DNA from: Brucella daejeonensis
GTDB taxonomy: Bacteria > Pseudomonadota > Alphaproteobacteria > Rhizobiales > Rhizobiaceae
DNA: 64,000 bases
Assembly: GCF_014199265.1 (NCBI RefSeq)
Contig: NZ_JACIJG010000001.1
Coordinates: 186,001 to 250,000, forward strand
Reading direction: 5' to 3'
A program made the position numbers and the translations under genes. This document shows, piece after piece, positions 55,675 to 64,000 of this stretch (position 1 is its first letter; each line of letters starts with the position of its first letter). Below the pieces are notes generated by a model. The model did not search any database. It saw only the letters and a list, made by a program, of their open reading frames with translations, and had not been told where the DNA came from.

Positions 55675-57273
55675 TCAATGAAAACGCCTGCCATTTGACA
55701 GCCGGAAAGCCATGCTCATAACGAGTAAGGTTAATAGCACAGCAACTGTTTGCCATCGACCCGGCGGAATGCCCCAAAATGGTGCACGAGGTGACGGTAG
55801 GGAAGCGTCGATGACACCGACATCATCGAGCGCCAGTCCGGCGGTGATTCGACCATAAGCATCAATGACACCGGAAAGACCATTATTGGCTGCACGAATG
55901 AGCGGCAGCCCCTGTTCGACCGCGCGCACCTGCGCCTGACGGAAATGCTGATACGGTCCCGGCGTATCGCCATACCAGCCGTCATTGGTGACATTGATGA
56001 TGGCTCCGGCCTTTTCGCCCGTGTAACCGAGTTCGTCAGGGAAAATGGCTTCGTAGCAGATGAGCGGCAGAAAGGTGCGGCCGTCTTTCACCTTCAATGC
56101 GCGGCGCGACGCGCCAGCGGTGAACCCGCCCGGCATTTCCACCACTTCCTGAAGCCCCAGACCGCGCAGAAGATGTTCATATGGAAGATATTCGCCAAAG
56201 GGCACCAGATGCACCTTGTCGGCGGTATCGACGATCTCACCCCGTTCATCGATCGTAAAGATGGAATTATAGTAGCGCGGCTCGCCCCCGTCCGCCGACA
56301 GTTCCTCCCGAACCGCTCCGGTGAGCAGCACCTGCCCGTTTTGCAAGGCCCCGCCAATGCGCGACATTGCCTCGGGCGTTGAGGTCAGAATGTAGGGAAC
56401 CGCCGTTTCCGGCCACACGATCACGTCGGGCTTCGGTTTCCCCCCGGTCGGAGCCGTTTCGCTGAGAGCCACCAGCTTGTCGAAGATCGCCCGGCGCTCG
56501 GCATTGTCCCATTTCATGGTCTGGGGGATGGAAGGCTGCACGATGCGGACCGCAAACGCGCCTTTCTCGTCGGCAATCGCTGGAGCGCGCGAAAGCGTCC
56601 AGGCACCGAAGCCGACATGGGCTGCGACGAGCAGCACGGCAAACGCGATACCGCTTCCTGCCAATCGGCCGCCGGTCAGCAAAGCTGGCGCGGAAAACAC
56701 GAACACCGCGAATGCGCTCATGCCCACAAGGCCCAGAACGGCAACCGACTGCATGAGCAGCGGCGTCGGCATGACTGCATAGCCGATGGCGTTCCACGGA
56801 AAGCCGGTAAAGAGGAAAAGGCGCAGCCATTCGGCCAGCGCAAAACCAAATGCCAGCGCAAAAATGCGCCCCAGTCCGTCCGACCAGAAAAAGCGCGCGA
56901 CCATCGTCGCCAATGCGTAGAAGAGCGCCAGAAAGGCCGGCAATCCCAGAACTGCCAGCGGTAACGCCCATGCGAACTGGTCCGCATCGACCAGAAGCGC
57001 GGCACCGATCCACCACAGGCCCGAAACGAAGTAGCCGAAGCCGAACCACCAGCCGACCATGGCTGCGGGAAGGAAACGCCGGACCGGACCGGCATCCTCC
57101 CTGGGGATTGCACCGTCGATCAGCCAGACAAGGATAGGAAAGGAAACGAAACCGGCGATAAAAATGTCGAAAGGCGGCTGTGTCAGCGTGGCGAAGGCGC
57201 CGCTCAAAAAAGCGGCCAGCGCACGACGCCAGCCGCTCGAAACAATGATTCTTCCCGCAAGCCTTTCGATCAT
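55675..57273 (-). CDS. lnt: apolipoprotein N-acyltransferase
   Basis: Lnt (532 residues) adds the third acyl chain to lipoproteins in the inner membrane. About six to eight hydrophobic segments fill the first ~220 residues, followed by a periplasmic carbon-nitrogen hydrolase domain with the catalytic triad: Glu in VWPETAVPY, Lys in DKVHLVPFGEYLP and Cys in LICYEAIFPDEL. A final hydrophobic segment closes the protein. Its start overlaps the corC stop by one base (TGATG), so the genes are coupled. Confidence 0.95.
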   Translation of the reverse strand: MIERLAGRIIVSSGWRRALAAFLSGAFATLTQPPFDIFIAGFVSFPILVWLIDGAIPREDAGPVRRFLPAAMVGWWFGFGYFVSGLWWIGAALLVDADQFAWALPLAVLGLPAFLALFYALATMVARFFWSDGLGRIFALAFGFALAEWLRLFLFTGFPWNAIGYAVMPTPLLMQSVAVLGLVGMSAFAVFVFSAPALLTGGRLAGSGIAFAVLLVAAHVGFGAWTLSRAPAIADEKGAFAVRIVQPSIPQTMKWDNAERRAIFDKLVALSETAPTGGKPKPDVIVWPETAVPYILTSTPEAMSRIGGALQNGQVLLTGAVREELSADGGEPRYYNSIFTIDERGEIVDTADKVHLVPFGEYLPYEHLLRGLGLQEVVEMPGGFTAGASRRALKVKDGRTFLPLICYEAIFPDELGYTGEKAGAIINVTNDGWYGDTPGPYQHFRQAQVRAVEQGLPLIRAANNGLSGVIDAYGRITAGLALDDVGVIDASLPSPRAPFWGIPPGRWQTVAVLLTLLVMSMAFRLSNGRRFH

Positions 57274-58415
57274 CAGGCCTCTTTGGAGCTGCCCGCGGCT
57301 TCCATAGCCTCGTCAGCATTGTCGCCGGGTTTGGTGGAAACCACGGCGCGCTGCTGGCGACGACGGTCGGCAGCGGAAAGCGGCACGATGCGCACCTTCT
57401 TCACGCGGCGCGGATCGACTTCCAGCACATGGAATTCATAGCCCGGTATGGCCTGCACCACTTCGCCACGCACCGGAATGCGTCCCAAGACGGAGAAGAT
57501 AAGGCCTCCGACCGTATCGACGTCCTCGCCATGCTCACCGACTTCGAATGTCGGGCCGATCTTCTCGGCCAGTTCCTCCAGATCGGCGCGGGCATCGACC
57601 ACGAAAACGCCATCGGCTTCCTCGGCGATCATGATTTCTTCGTCGTCATGCTCGTCTTCGATATCGCCGACGACCATCTCGACAATGTCTTCCAGCGAGA
57701 CCAGGCCGTCCGTTCCGCCATATTCGTCGATGACCAGCGCCATCTGGATATGGGTCGCCTGCATACGCGCCATCAGGCCGCTCGCCATCATGGACGGCGG
57801 CACGAACAGGACCTTGCGCATGAGATTGAGGTCGCCGATCGTCTTGGTGAGATCGATACGGCCCATATCGAATTTGGCGGCCTTGGCGGCCTTGGCGGTA
57901 TTGACGGCATTGTCTTCCGCCGTGGCCTTGCGCGTGGTGCGGCGCGTCGATTTCTGCCGCGCCTGACGCGTGATGTAATTGAGGACGTCGCGGATATGGA
58001 TCATGCCGCGCGGATCGTCCAGCGTCTCGGCATAGACCGGCATACGCGAATGGCCGGATTTTTCGAAAAGCTCCAGCACCTCCCATAGCGGCGCGGTGAT
58101 TTCGACCGCCTCGACATCGGCGCGGGGAATCATGACGTCTTCGACGCGCATTTCACGCAGACGCAGGATATTGTGCAGCATCGCCTTTTCTTCAGGCGAA
58201 AATGCTGAATCCTGTTCGCTTGTCGTGCTGGACAGGGCATCGGCCAGATCCTCGCGCAGGGAAGACGACTGGCGCGAGCGCATGAACGGAAAAATATTCG
58301 ACAGAAGGGAACGCTTCTCGGCCGCTACGGGCCGCTGCGTACTTTGCCCTTCGGCGTCTTGTGTCTCGCTGCGATTTTCGCCAGCGGACGGAGGGTGCGA
58401 TGTTTGATCAGCCAT
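57273..58415 (-). CDS. CorC/HlyC-type CBS-domain protein
   Basis: This 380-residue cytosolic protein has two CBS domains (starting near EMRVEDVMIPRADVEAVE and MRKVLFVPPSMMASGLM) and a C-terminal CorC_HlyC domain (DVDTVGGLIFSVLGRIPVRGE). Related proteins take part in Mg/Co efflux or ion resistance; the term hemolysin in databases is historical. The linker after the first CBS domain contains a basic, Ala-rich insertion of about 40 residues (RQARQKSTRRTTRK... to AAKAAKFDMG). It lies in the conserved phoH-ybeY-corC-lnt order. Confidence 0.9.
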   Translation of the reverse strand: MADQTSHPPSAGENRSETQDAEGQSTQRPVAAEKRSLLSNIFPFMRSRQSSSLREDLADALSSTTSEQDSAFSPEEKAMLHNILRLREMRVEDVMIPRADVEAVEITAPLWEVLELFEKSGHSRMPVYAETLDDPRGMIHIRDVLNYITRQARQKSTRRTTRKATAEDNAVNTAKAAKAAKFDMGRIDLTKTIGDLNLMRKVLFVPPSMMASGLMARMQATHIQMALVIDEYGGTDGLVSLEDIVEMVVGDIEDEHDDEEIMIAEEADGVFVVDARADLEELAEKIGPTFEVGEHGEDVDTVGGLIFSVLGRIPVRGEVVQAIPGYEFHVLEVDPRRVKKVRIVPLSAADRRRQQRAVVSTKPGDNADEAMEAAGSSKEA

Positions 58416-58435
58416 GGTCTATCGTTGTTAATGTT

Positions 58436-58924
58436 CTATTCGGATACAGCATAAGGGTCCGGGATGGCAAGAGCATGAAGGATTTCGCGCTCCTTGCCTT
58501 CCATCACTTCGGCTTCCTCATCCGTCTCATGATCGTAACCCAAAAGGTGCAGAAACCCATGCACGACGAGGTGAGTGAGGTGGTTTTCGAGCGGCTTTCG
58601 CTCTTCGAGGGCCTCACGCTCGACGGTTTGGCGCGCAATGACGATGTCGCCCAGCATCGGCCCCGGCTGCGAACCGGCCTTGACCGGAAAGGCCGGGAAC
58701 GACAGCACATTGGTCGGCTTGTCCTTGCCGCGCCATTCCGCGTTCAAAACCTGAATGGAGGCATCGTCGGTGAAAACGACGCTGAGCTCGCTTTCCGCGC
58801 TTTTCAGCCCGAGAACTTCCCATCCAGCCTCGACCGACTTTCTGACAAGCGCTTCAAGCGTAGGTTCGTCGGACCAGTTGCCGGCCTCGACCATGATATC
58901 GATATGGATCGCGTTGTCTGACAC
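58436..58924 (-). CDS. ybeY: endoribonuclease YbeY (rRNA maturation factor)
   Basis: YbeY (162 residues) is a zinc-dependent RNase acting in 16S rRNA 3' end maturation and quality control. The metal motif [11 protein letters not shown] puts three His at residues 122, 126 and 132, with the family's NVLSFP segment at about 72-77. It lies 20 bases upstream of corC and downstream of phoH. Confidence 0.95.
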   Translation of the reverse strand: MSDNAIHIDIMVEAGNWSDEPTLEALVRKSVEAGWEVLGLKSAESELSVVFTDDASIQVLNAEWRGKDKPTNVLSFPAFPVKAGSQPGPMLGDIVIARQTVEREALEERKPLENHLTHLVVHGFLHLLGYDHETDEEAEVMEGKEREILHALAIPDPYAVSE

Positions 58925-59056
58925 GTTTTGTGGCGGCTCTCCGCAATGGCCAGCCGCTTCGTCCTTTCAGTTGTACGAAAGCCGCCTGCCCCGAAAGGCA
59001 GACAGCATCTTTTTAGATCGTCACTCCGGCGAAGAATTGCAAGGCCGCAGGCGTGC

Positions 59057-60124
59057 CTATTCCGAACGCGCGTGCTTCTTGCCGTCGCGATCATAGGCCG
59101 TGACGATAGCTGCCACCAGCGGATGGCGCACCACGTCCTTTTCGGTGAAGCGCACCTTGATGACGCCTTCCACATCGTCCAGTACGCGCAGCGCCTCCAC
59201 CAGACCGGATTTCTGGCCCGGCGGCAGATCGATCTGGCTCGGGTCGCCGGTGACGATCATGCGCGAACCTTCGCCAAGGCGGGTCAGAAACATCTTCATC
59301 TGCATCGACGTCGTATTCTGCGCTTCATCGAGGATCACCGCCGAATGGGCCAGCGTGCGCCCGCGCATGAAGGCGAGAGGCGCGATCTCGATCACGCCCG
59401 CGGTAATGGCGCGCTCGACCTTTTCCGCCGGCATCATGTCATAAAGCGCGTCGTAAAGCGGTCGCAGATAGGGATCGACCTTTTCCTTCATGTCGCCCGG
59501 CAGGAAGCCGAGACGCTCGCCTGCCTCGACAGCCGGGCGCGACAGGATGATGCGTTCCACAAGCCCGCGTTCGAGAAGCATGGCGGCATGGGCGACGGCC
59601 AGATAGGTCTTGCCCGTACCGGCAGGCCCGACGCCGAACACCAGTTCGGAGCGGTCGAGCGCGCGCATATAGGCGTCCTGCGTCGGCGTGCGGGCGAAAA
59701 TAGTCTTCTTGCGCGTCGAAATCTGCGCAGCGGAAAGCTTGCCCTTGTTTTCCATGGTCGGCAGCGTCAGCTGATCGTCGGCGGCGATCGCCATGCGCAG
59801 CGCTCCGTCGACATCCGACGTCGTCAGCTCATGGCCTTTCTGCAGCGTTTCATAGAGGTGATCGAGGGCGCGCCGCGCCTGTTCGGTCGCCGTCGGTTCG
59901 CCGCGGATCGAAAGCTGGTTGCCCTTGGAGCGGACATCCACGCCGAGCTTCTGTTCGATGCGGGCGAGATTTTCGTCGAACTGACCGTAAAGCGCGCTGG
60001 CAAGGCGATTATTGTCGAATGTGAGCACGATATGGGCCATATCCGAGGCCCCGGTCGTCGGGCTTTTTTGCGTTTGATTGGTTGGCTTGGCAGGTTTCAG
60101 CTTTTCCGTGGCGCTCAACCGCAT
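59057..60124 (-). CDS. PhoH-like ATPase (YbeZ)
   Basis: This 355-residue protein has a short N-terminal region, then a P-loop ATPase domain with GPAGTGKTYLA (near residue 160), AVILDEAQNTT (Walker B) and TGDPSQIDLP. It belongs to the PhoH/YbeZ family and is nearly always linked to ybeY, suggesting a shared role in RNA processing; YbeZ is thought to be an RNA helicase-like ATPase. It is 132 bases upstream of ybeY and downstream of miaB. Confidence 0.93.
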   Translation of the reverse strand: MRLSATEKLKPAKPTNQTQKSPTTGASDMAHIVLTFDNNRLASALYGQFDENLARIEQKLGVDVRSKGNQLSIRGEPTATEQARRALDHLYETLQKGHELTTSDVDGALRMAIAADDQLTLPTMENKGKLSAAQISTRKKTIFARTPTQDAYMRALDRSELVFGVGPAGTGKTYLAVAHAAMLLERGLVERIILSRPAVEAGERLGFLPGDMKEKVDPYLRPLYDALYDMMPAEKVERAITAGVIEIAPLAFMRGRTLAHSAVILDEAQNTTSMQMKMFLTRLGEGSRMIVTGDPSQIDLPPGQKSGLVEALRVLDDVEGVIKVRFTEKDVVRHPLVAAIVTAYDRDGKKHARSE

Positions 60125-60219
60125 CTCCTTGAGAGTTCACGCATTGCAATCACAAGACCGGCAGGATTATCGGCAAAAGATCAACGCGCCGAAACATCTG
60201 CCCTGCGTTCATCATGCCT

Positions 60220-61608
<1,389 letters not shown>

Positions 61609-61665
61609 GCGGGGCTATCTACAGCTTTTGCCGCCATTTTGGAAGGCAGCAATATTCCCGGCTGT

Positions 61666-62469
61666 TCAAGCTTCCGGAATCTCCCGCCCGAGAAGCGCGC
61701 TTTGCAGAAGCGCACGCACCCGGCTTTCCATGGTGCGGGCGAGCATCTTGCGGTCGGTTGCAGCGGTAACCACGACCGGCTCACCGAAGCGTACCTCCAC
61801 ATCGACGGCGCCTTCACGCAGGATTCCCTTCAGATGCGGCATCAGTTCGACATCGCCCGGCCAGGACGCTATGGGGCGGTGATAGCGACCCATGGCCATG
61901 CCATGCACGCCGGTATAGGCAATCGCCACCGGCTGCACCGCGACCTCCGGCACACCTGCTTCCCGGATCGCCGCATGGGCCGCGCCGAAAAGCGCGGTCT
62001 TGAACGGCAGCACCCGATTGCCGTCCGAAGTCGTGCCTTCGGGAAACAGCACCATCGCGTCGTCCGTGGCGAGACGCCTTGCGATCTCGGAGGTTTGCTC
62101 ACCTGTCTTGCCGCGCCGCTCGCGCTCCACGAAAACGGTGCGCTGCAAAACGGCGAACATGCCGAAGACTGGCCAATCGCGCACTTCAGACTTGGCAATG
62201 AAGGACACCTGCCCCACAGCCGACAGAACGACGATGTCGCTCCATGACGTGTGATTGGCGACGAGAAGGAGCGGACGCCCTTCATGCATCTGGCCAACGG
62301 TCCTGATGCGGAAACCGAACAAGCGCGCCACAACGCGATGGAAGAAGTTCGGCAGGCGGCGCTTCCAGCCATTCTTCAGTTTCAGAAACAGATATTGAAC
62401 GGGAATCAGCGACAGGCTGAGCGCGACCATGGCCGCCACGACCAGAAATATTCTGATGGCGCCGATCAT
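61666..62469 (-). CDS. 1-acyl-sn-glycerol-3-phosphate acyltransferase family protein
   Basis: This 267-residue membrane-associated PlsC-type enzyme should make phosphatidic acid from lysophosphatidic acid. It has an N-terminal membrane segment (residues ~4-29), the HX4D catalytic motif NHTSWSD (near residue 71) and FPEGTTSDG (near 140), which binds the glycerol phosphate. Some Hyphomicrobiales have several paralogues, including OlsA for ornithine lipids; sequence alone does not decide. Its start overlaps the rimI stop by four bases. Confidence 0.87.
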   Translation of the reverse strand: MIGAIRIFLVVAAMVALSLSLIPVQYLFLKLKNGWKRRLPNFFHRVVARLFGFRIRTVGQMHEGRPLLLVANHTSWSDIVVLSAVGQVSFIAKSEVRDWPVFGMFAVLQRTVFVERERRGKTGEQTSEIARRLATDDAMVLFPEGTTSDGNRVLPFKTALFGAAHAAIREAGVPEVAVQPVAIAYTGVHGMAMGRYHRPIASWPGDVELMPHLKGILREGAVDVEVRFGEPVVVTAATDRKMLARTMESRVRALLQSALLGREIPEA

Positions 62470-62966
62470 TGCGCCCTCTTCAAATCACGCCGCAGGATCA
62501 GGGCCGCCGAACGCCCGTTCGCCGTTTCATAATAGGCAGGGCGGTCGCCGACTTTCTGGAAGCCGAGGCGGCGGTAAAGTGTCTGCGCGGCAATATTCGC
62601 CTCGTCCACTTCCAGAAAAAGCGTCTCGGCCCGCTCCTGATAGAGGTGGCGCAACACCGCATCCATAAGCATACGCCCGATGCCCTGTCGTTGCGCATCG
62701 CGGGCGACGGCGATGGTGAGAATTTCCGCCTCGCCCGCCACCAGCCGCGCCAGCACGAAACCGCAAGCTTCATTCGGCTTGCCTTCGGGACGGGCGACAA
62801 AGCCGAAAACCGTATTCTGCCCGATCAGAGACCGGAAATCGTCGGAACTCCAGCCATGATGAAAAGCGGTGGCGTGAATGCGCTGGATCGCCTGGCTATC
62901 CTGCACGCCGAGCGGCTCCACCGACACCTGTCTGCGACCGAAGCGGCCGAACGCCAAGCCAATCAT
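62466..62966 (-). CDS. rimI: ribosomal protein S18-alanine N-acetyltransferase-like (GNAT)
   Basis: This 166-residue GNAT acetyltransferase has the acetyl-CoA site TIAVARDAQRQGIGRMLMDAV (motif A, RxxGxG/A type) and the RimI-type end LEVDEANIAAQTLYRRLGFQKVG. It lies next to tsaB, where rimI normally is. It may acetylate the N-terminus of S18 or other proteins. The stop overlaps the start of the acyltransferase gene (ATGA). Confidence 0.9.
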   Translation of the reverse strand: MIGLAFGRFGRRQVSVEPLGVQDSQAIQRIHATAFHHGWSSDDFRSLIGQNTVFGFVARPEGKPNEACGFVLARLVAGEAEILTIAVARDAQRQGIGRMLMDAVLRHLYQERAETLFLEVDEANIAAQTLYRRLGFQKVGDRPAYYETANGRSAALILRRDLKRAQ

Positions 62967-62969
62967 CCG

Positions 62970-63665
62970 CTATTCTCCGGCAGGCTTGCGCGGCAGGGCA
63001 AAACCGAGCTGTGGCTTGGCGTCGGGGCCGCGCATGTATAGCGGCTTCGGTGCCTCGCCCGGCTCTCCTATTCCCGCCAGACGCGCATAGGTTCCGGCTT
63101 TTGCTGTCGGCTCCGGTGAGCCCAAAGCGAACTTTCCGCCAGCAGCTTCATTGATAGCACTGGCAGCGGAACCCGCAAGAACAGTGCCCTCGGCCAAAGA
63201 CGCGACCAGCGCCTCCGCTTCTTCCCGCGACAGGACCGCAGGCTTCGATTGCGGCAGGCCCTGCGCGTCGAACCCTTGCGCGTAAATCTCGCCGCGATGG
63301 GCGTCGAGAAGGACAAGCACGGGCCGTTCCGGCAAGGCGATAGACGTTTCCGCAGCCAGCGCCTCGAAGGCGGTGATCCCGATTACAGGAACGCCGAGCG
63401 CCAGGGCGAAGCCGCGCGCGGCGGAGACGCCGATGCGCACGCCGGTAAATGATCCCGGCCCGATATTGACCGCCACCCGGTCCATGTCGCGCAGCGAAAG
63501 CTTCGCCTCGTTCATGGCCCGCTCGACATATTCCATCAGCACTTCGGCATGGCCCTTGCCGATATTCTCGCTCACATCGGCAATGACGACATTGCGAGCG
63601 GTATCGTAAACGGCGGCGGCGCACCAGGAAGCGGCGGTATCAAGCGCAAGTATCTTCATGCGCAA
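62970..63665 (-). CDS. tsaB: tRNA threonylcarbamoyladenosine biosynthesis protein TsaB
   Basis: TsaB (231 residues) is the scaffold partner of TsaD in the t6A modification of tRNAs. It has the actin-fold start MKILALDTAASWCAAAV, HAEVLMEYVERAM, and the typical VNIGPGSFTGVRIGVSAARG. It lacks the metal site of TsaD, as expected. MKILALDT at 63659 is an alternative start. It lies four bases upstream of rimI. Confidence 0.95.
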   Translation of the reverse strand: MRMKILALDTAASWCAAAVYDTARNVVIADVSENIGKGHAEVLMEYVERAMNEAKLSLRDMDRVAVNIGPGSFTGVRIGVSAARGFALALGVPVIGITAFEALAAETSIALPERPVLVLLDAHRGEIYAQGFDAQGLPQSKPAVLSREEAEALVASLAEGTVLAGSAASAINEAAGGKFALGSPEPTAKAGTYARLAGIGEPGEAPKPLYMRGPDAKPQLGFALPRKPAGE

Positions 63666-63739
63666 CCGGGTAAATCAGAAATCATGCCGCGACAAGCAAA
63701 ACCCGACGAAGATAATCCATCGGGTGTTATCCATGCTTA

Positions 63740-64000
63740 TCAGTTCGCCCATTCGCCGCCGCGCATCACCGGTTCGCGGCTGCCATCGGCGTTGACGCCA
63801 TCGACATCGATCTCACCCGACCCGATCATCCAGTCGATATGGATGAGGCTCGAATTTCCGCCCTGCGCCTTTATCTGTTCCGGCGTCAGCCTGGCCCCGT
63901 CGATGAAGCATTTCGAATAGCACTGGCCGAGCGCGATATGGCTTGCCGCGTTTTCATCGAACAGCGTGTTGTAGAACAGCAGACCGCTCTGCGAGATCGG
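63740..64000 (-). CDS. M29-family aminopeptidase, 3' end (5' part outside window)
   Basis: Read on the minus strand, the last 86 codons of a gene enter from the right edge and end in TGA at 63740-63742. The visible C-terminus ([46 protein letters not shown] and final [10 protein letters not shown]) matches the thermophilic-type metalloaminopeptidase family M29, with the His of ASHIALG and the Asp of HIDWMIG as metal ligands. The gene is 75 bases upstream of tsaB on the same strand. Confidence 0.85.
   Translation of the reverse strand, partial: PISQSGLLFYNTLFDENAASHIALGQCYSKCFIDGARLTPEQIKAQGGNSSLIHIDWMIGSGEIDVDGVNADGSREPVMRGGEWAN

Overview
The window is 64 kb of core chromosome from an alphaproteobacterium of the order Hyphomicrobiales, most likely the Brucella/Ochrobactrum group. 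The pointers are the gene order (recF-dnaN-dnaA beside rpsT, irr next to fabA-fabB-fabI, a lnt-XRE regulator-metK-trmB run), the Irr regulator, two-subunit aconitase X, and a dispersed palindromic repeat typical of rhizobial and Brucella genomes. Species cannot be fixed from sequence reading alone. The rimP N-terminus differs from what I remember for Brucella suis, so an Ochrobactrum-type strain is possible.

Layout. 1-11.3 kb: end of rpsA, a peptide deformylase, a YeiH-type exporter with a divergent LysR regulator, a lytic transglycosylase, the dnaX-ybaB-recR repair/replication operon preceded by the SRP RNA gene, a HIT protein, nudC, pheA and kdsB. 11.5-20.9 kb: a membrane-anchored cytochrome c, then a peptide importer of Yej type (two binding proteins, two permeases, a fused double ATPase) ending in ghrA. 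20.9-28.5 kb: aconitase X small and large subunits, moeB, recF, dnaN, dnaA and the dnaA upstream region with two DnaA-box-like sites and an AT-rich stretch. 28.5-37.1 kb: rpsT, an enoyl-CoA hydratase, mutM, an orphan Flp-type pilin too small for ordinary ORF calling, an M17 aminopeptidase, a MarR regulator, a cytosolic-looking NlpC/P60 peptidase, a D-2-hydroxyacid dehydrogenase, an exported SH3 protein and metQ. 37.5-42 kb: irr, the fatty acid genes fabA-fabB-fabI, and an RsmC-type methyltransferase. 42.1-52.8 kb: the long translation/RNA operon, read on the minus strand as rimP-nusA-ylxR-infB-rbfA-truB-rpsO-pnp. 52.9-64 kb: trmB, metK, a PraR/PhrR-like XRE regulator, lnt, corC, ybeY, phoH, miaB, a PlsC-type acyltransferase, rimI, tsaB and the 3' end of an M29 aminopeptidase gene, again nearly all on the minus strand.

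How it fits together. The window is dominated by housekeeping: replication (dnaA, dnaN, dnaX, recF, recR), translation and RNA metabolism (rpsA, rpsT, rpsO, infB, nusA, pnp, truB, rbfA, rimP, tsaB, miaB, ybeY), envelope biogenesis (kdsB, fabA/B/I, plsC, lnt, lytic transglycosylase) and nutrient uptake (Yej, MetQ). I see no prophage, transposase, CRISPR array, tRNA or obvious genomic island. The unusual material is smaller: the aconitase X pair, the orphan pilin, a pepA-marR-C40 cluster that looks like cell-wall peptide recycling, several palindromic repeats lying on or next to stop codons, and hairpins in the leaders of rimP, infB, rbfA and metK. dnaA does not sit at a strand switch, so the replication origin is probably elsewhere.
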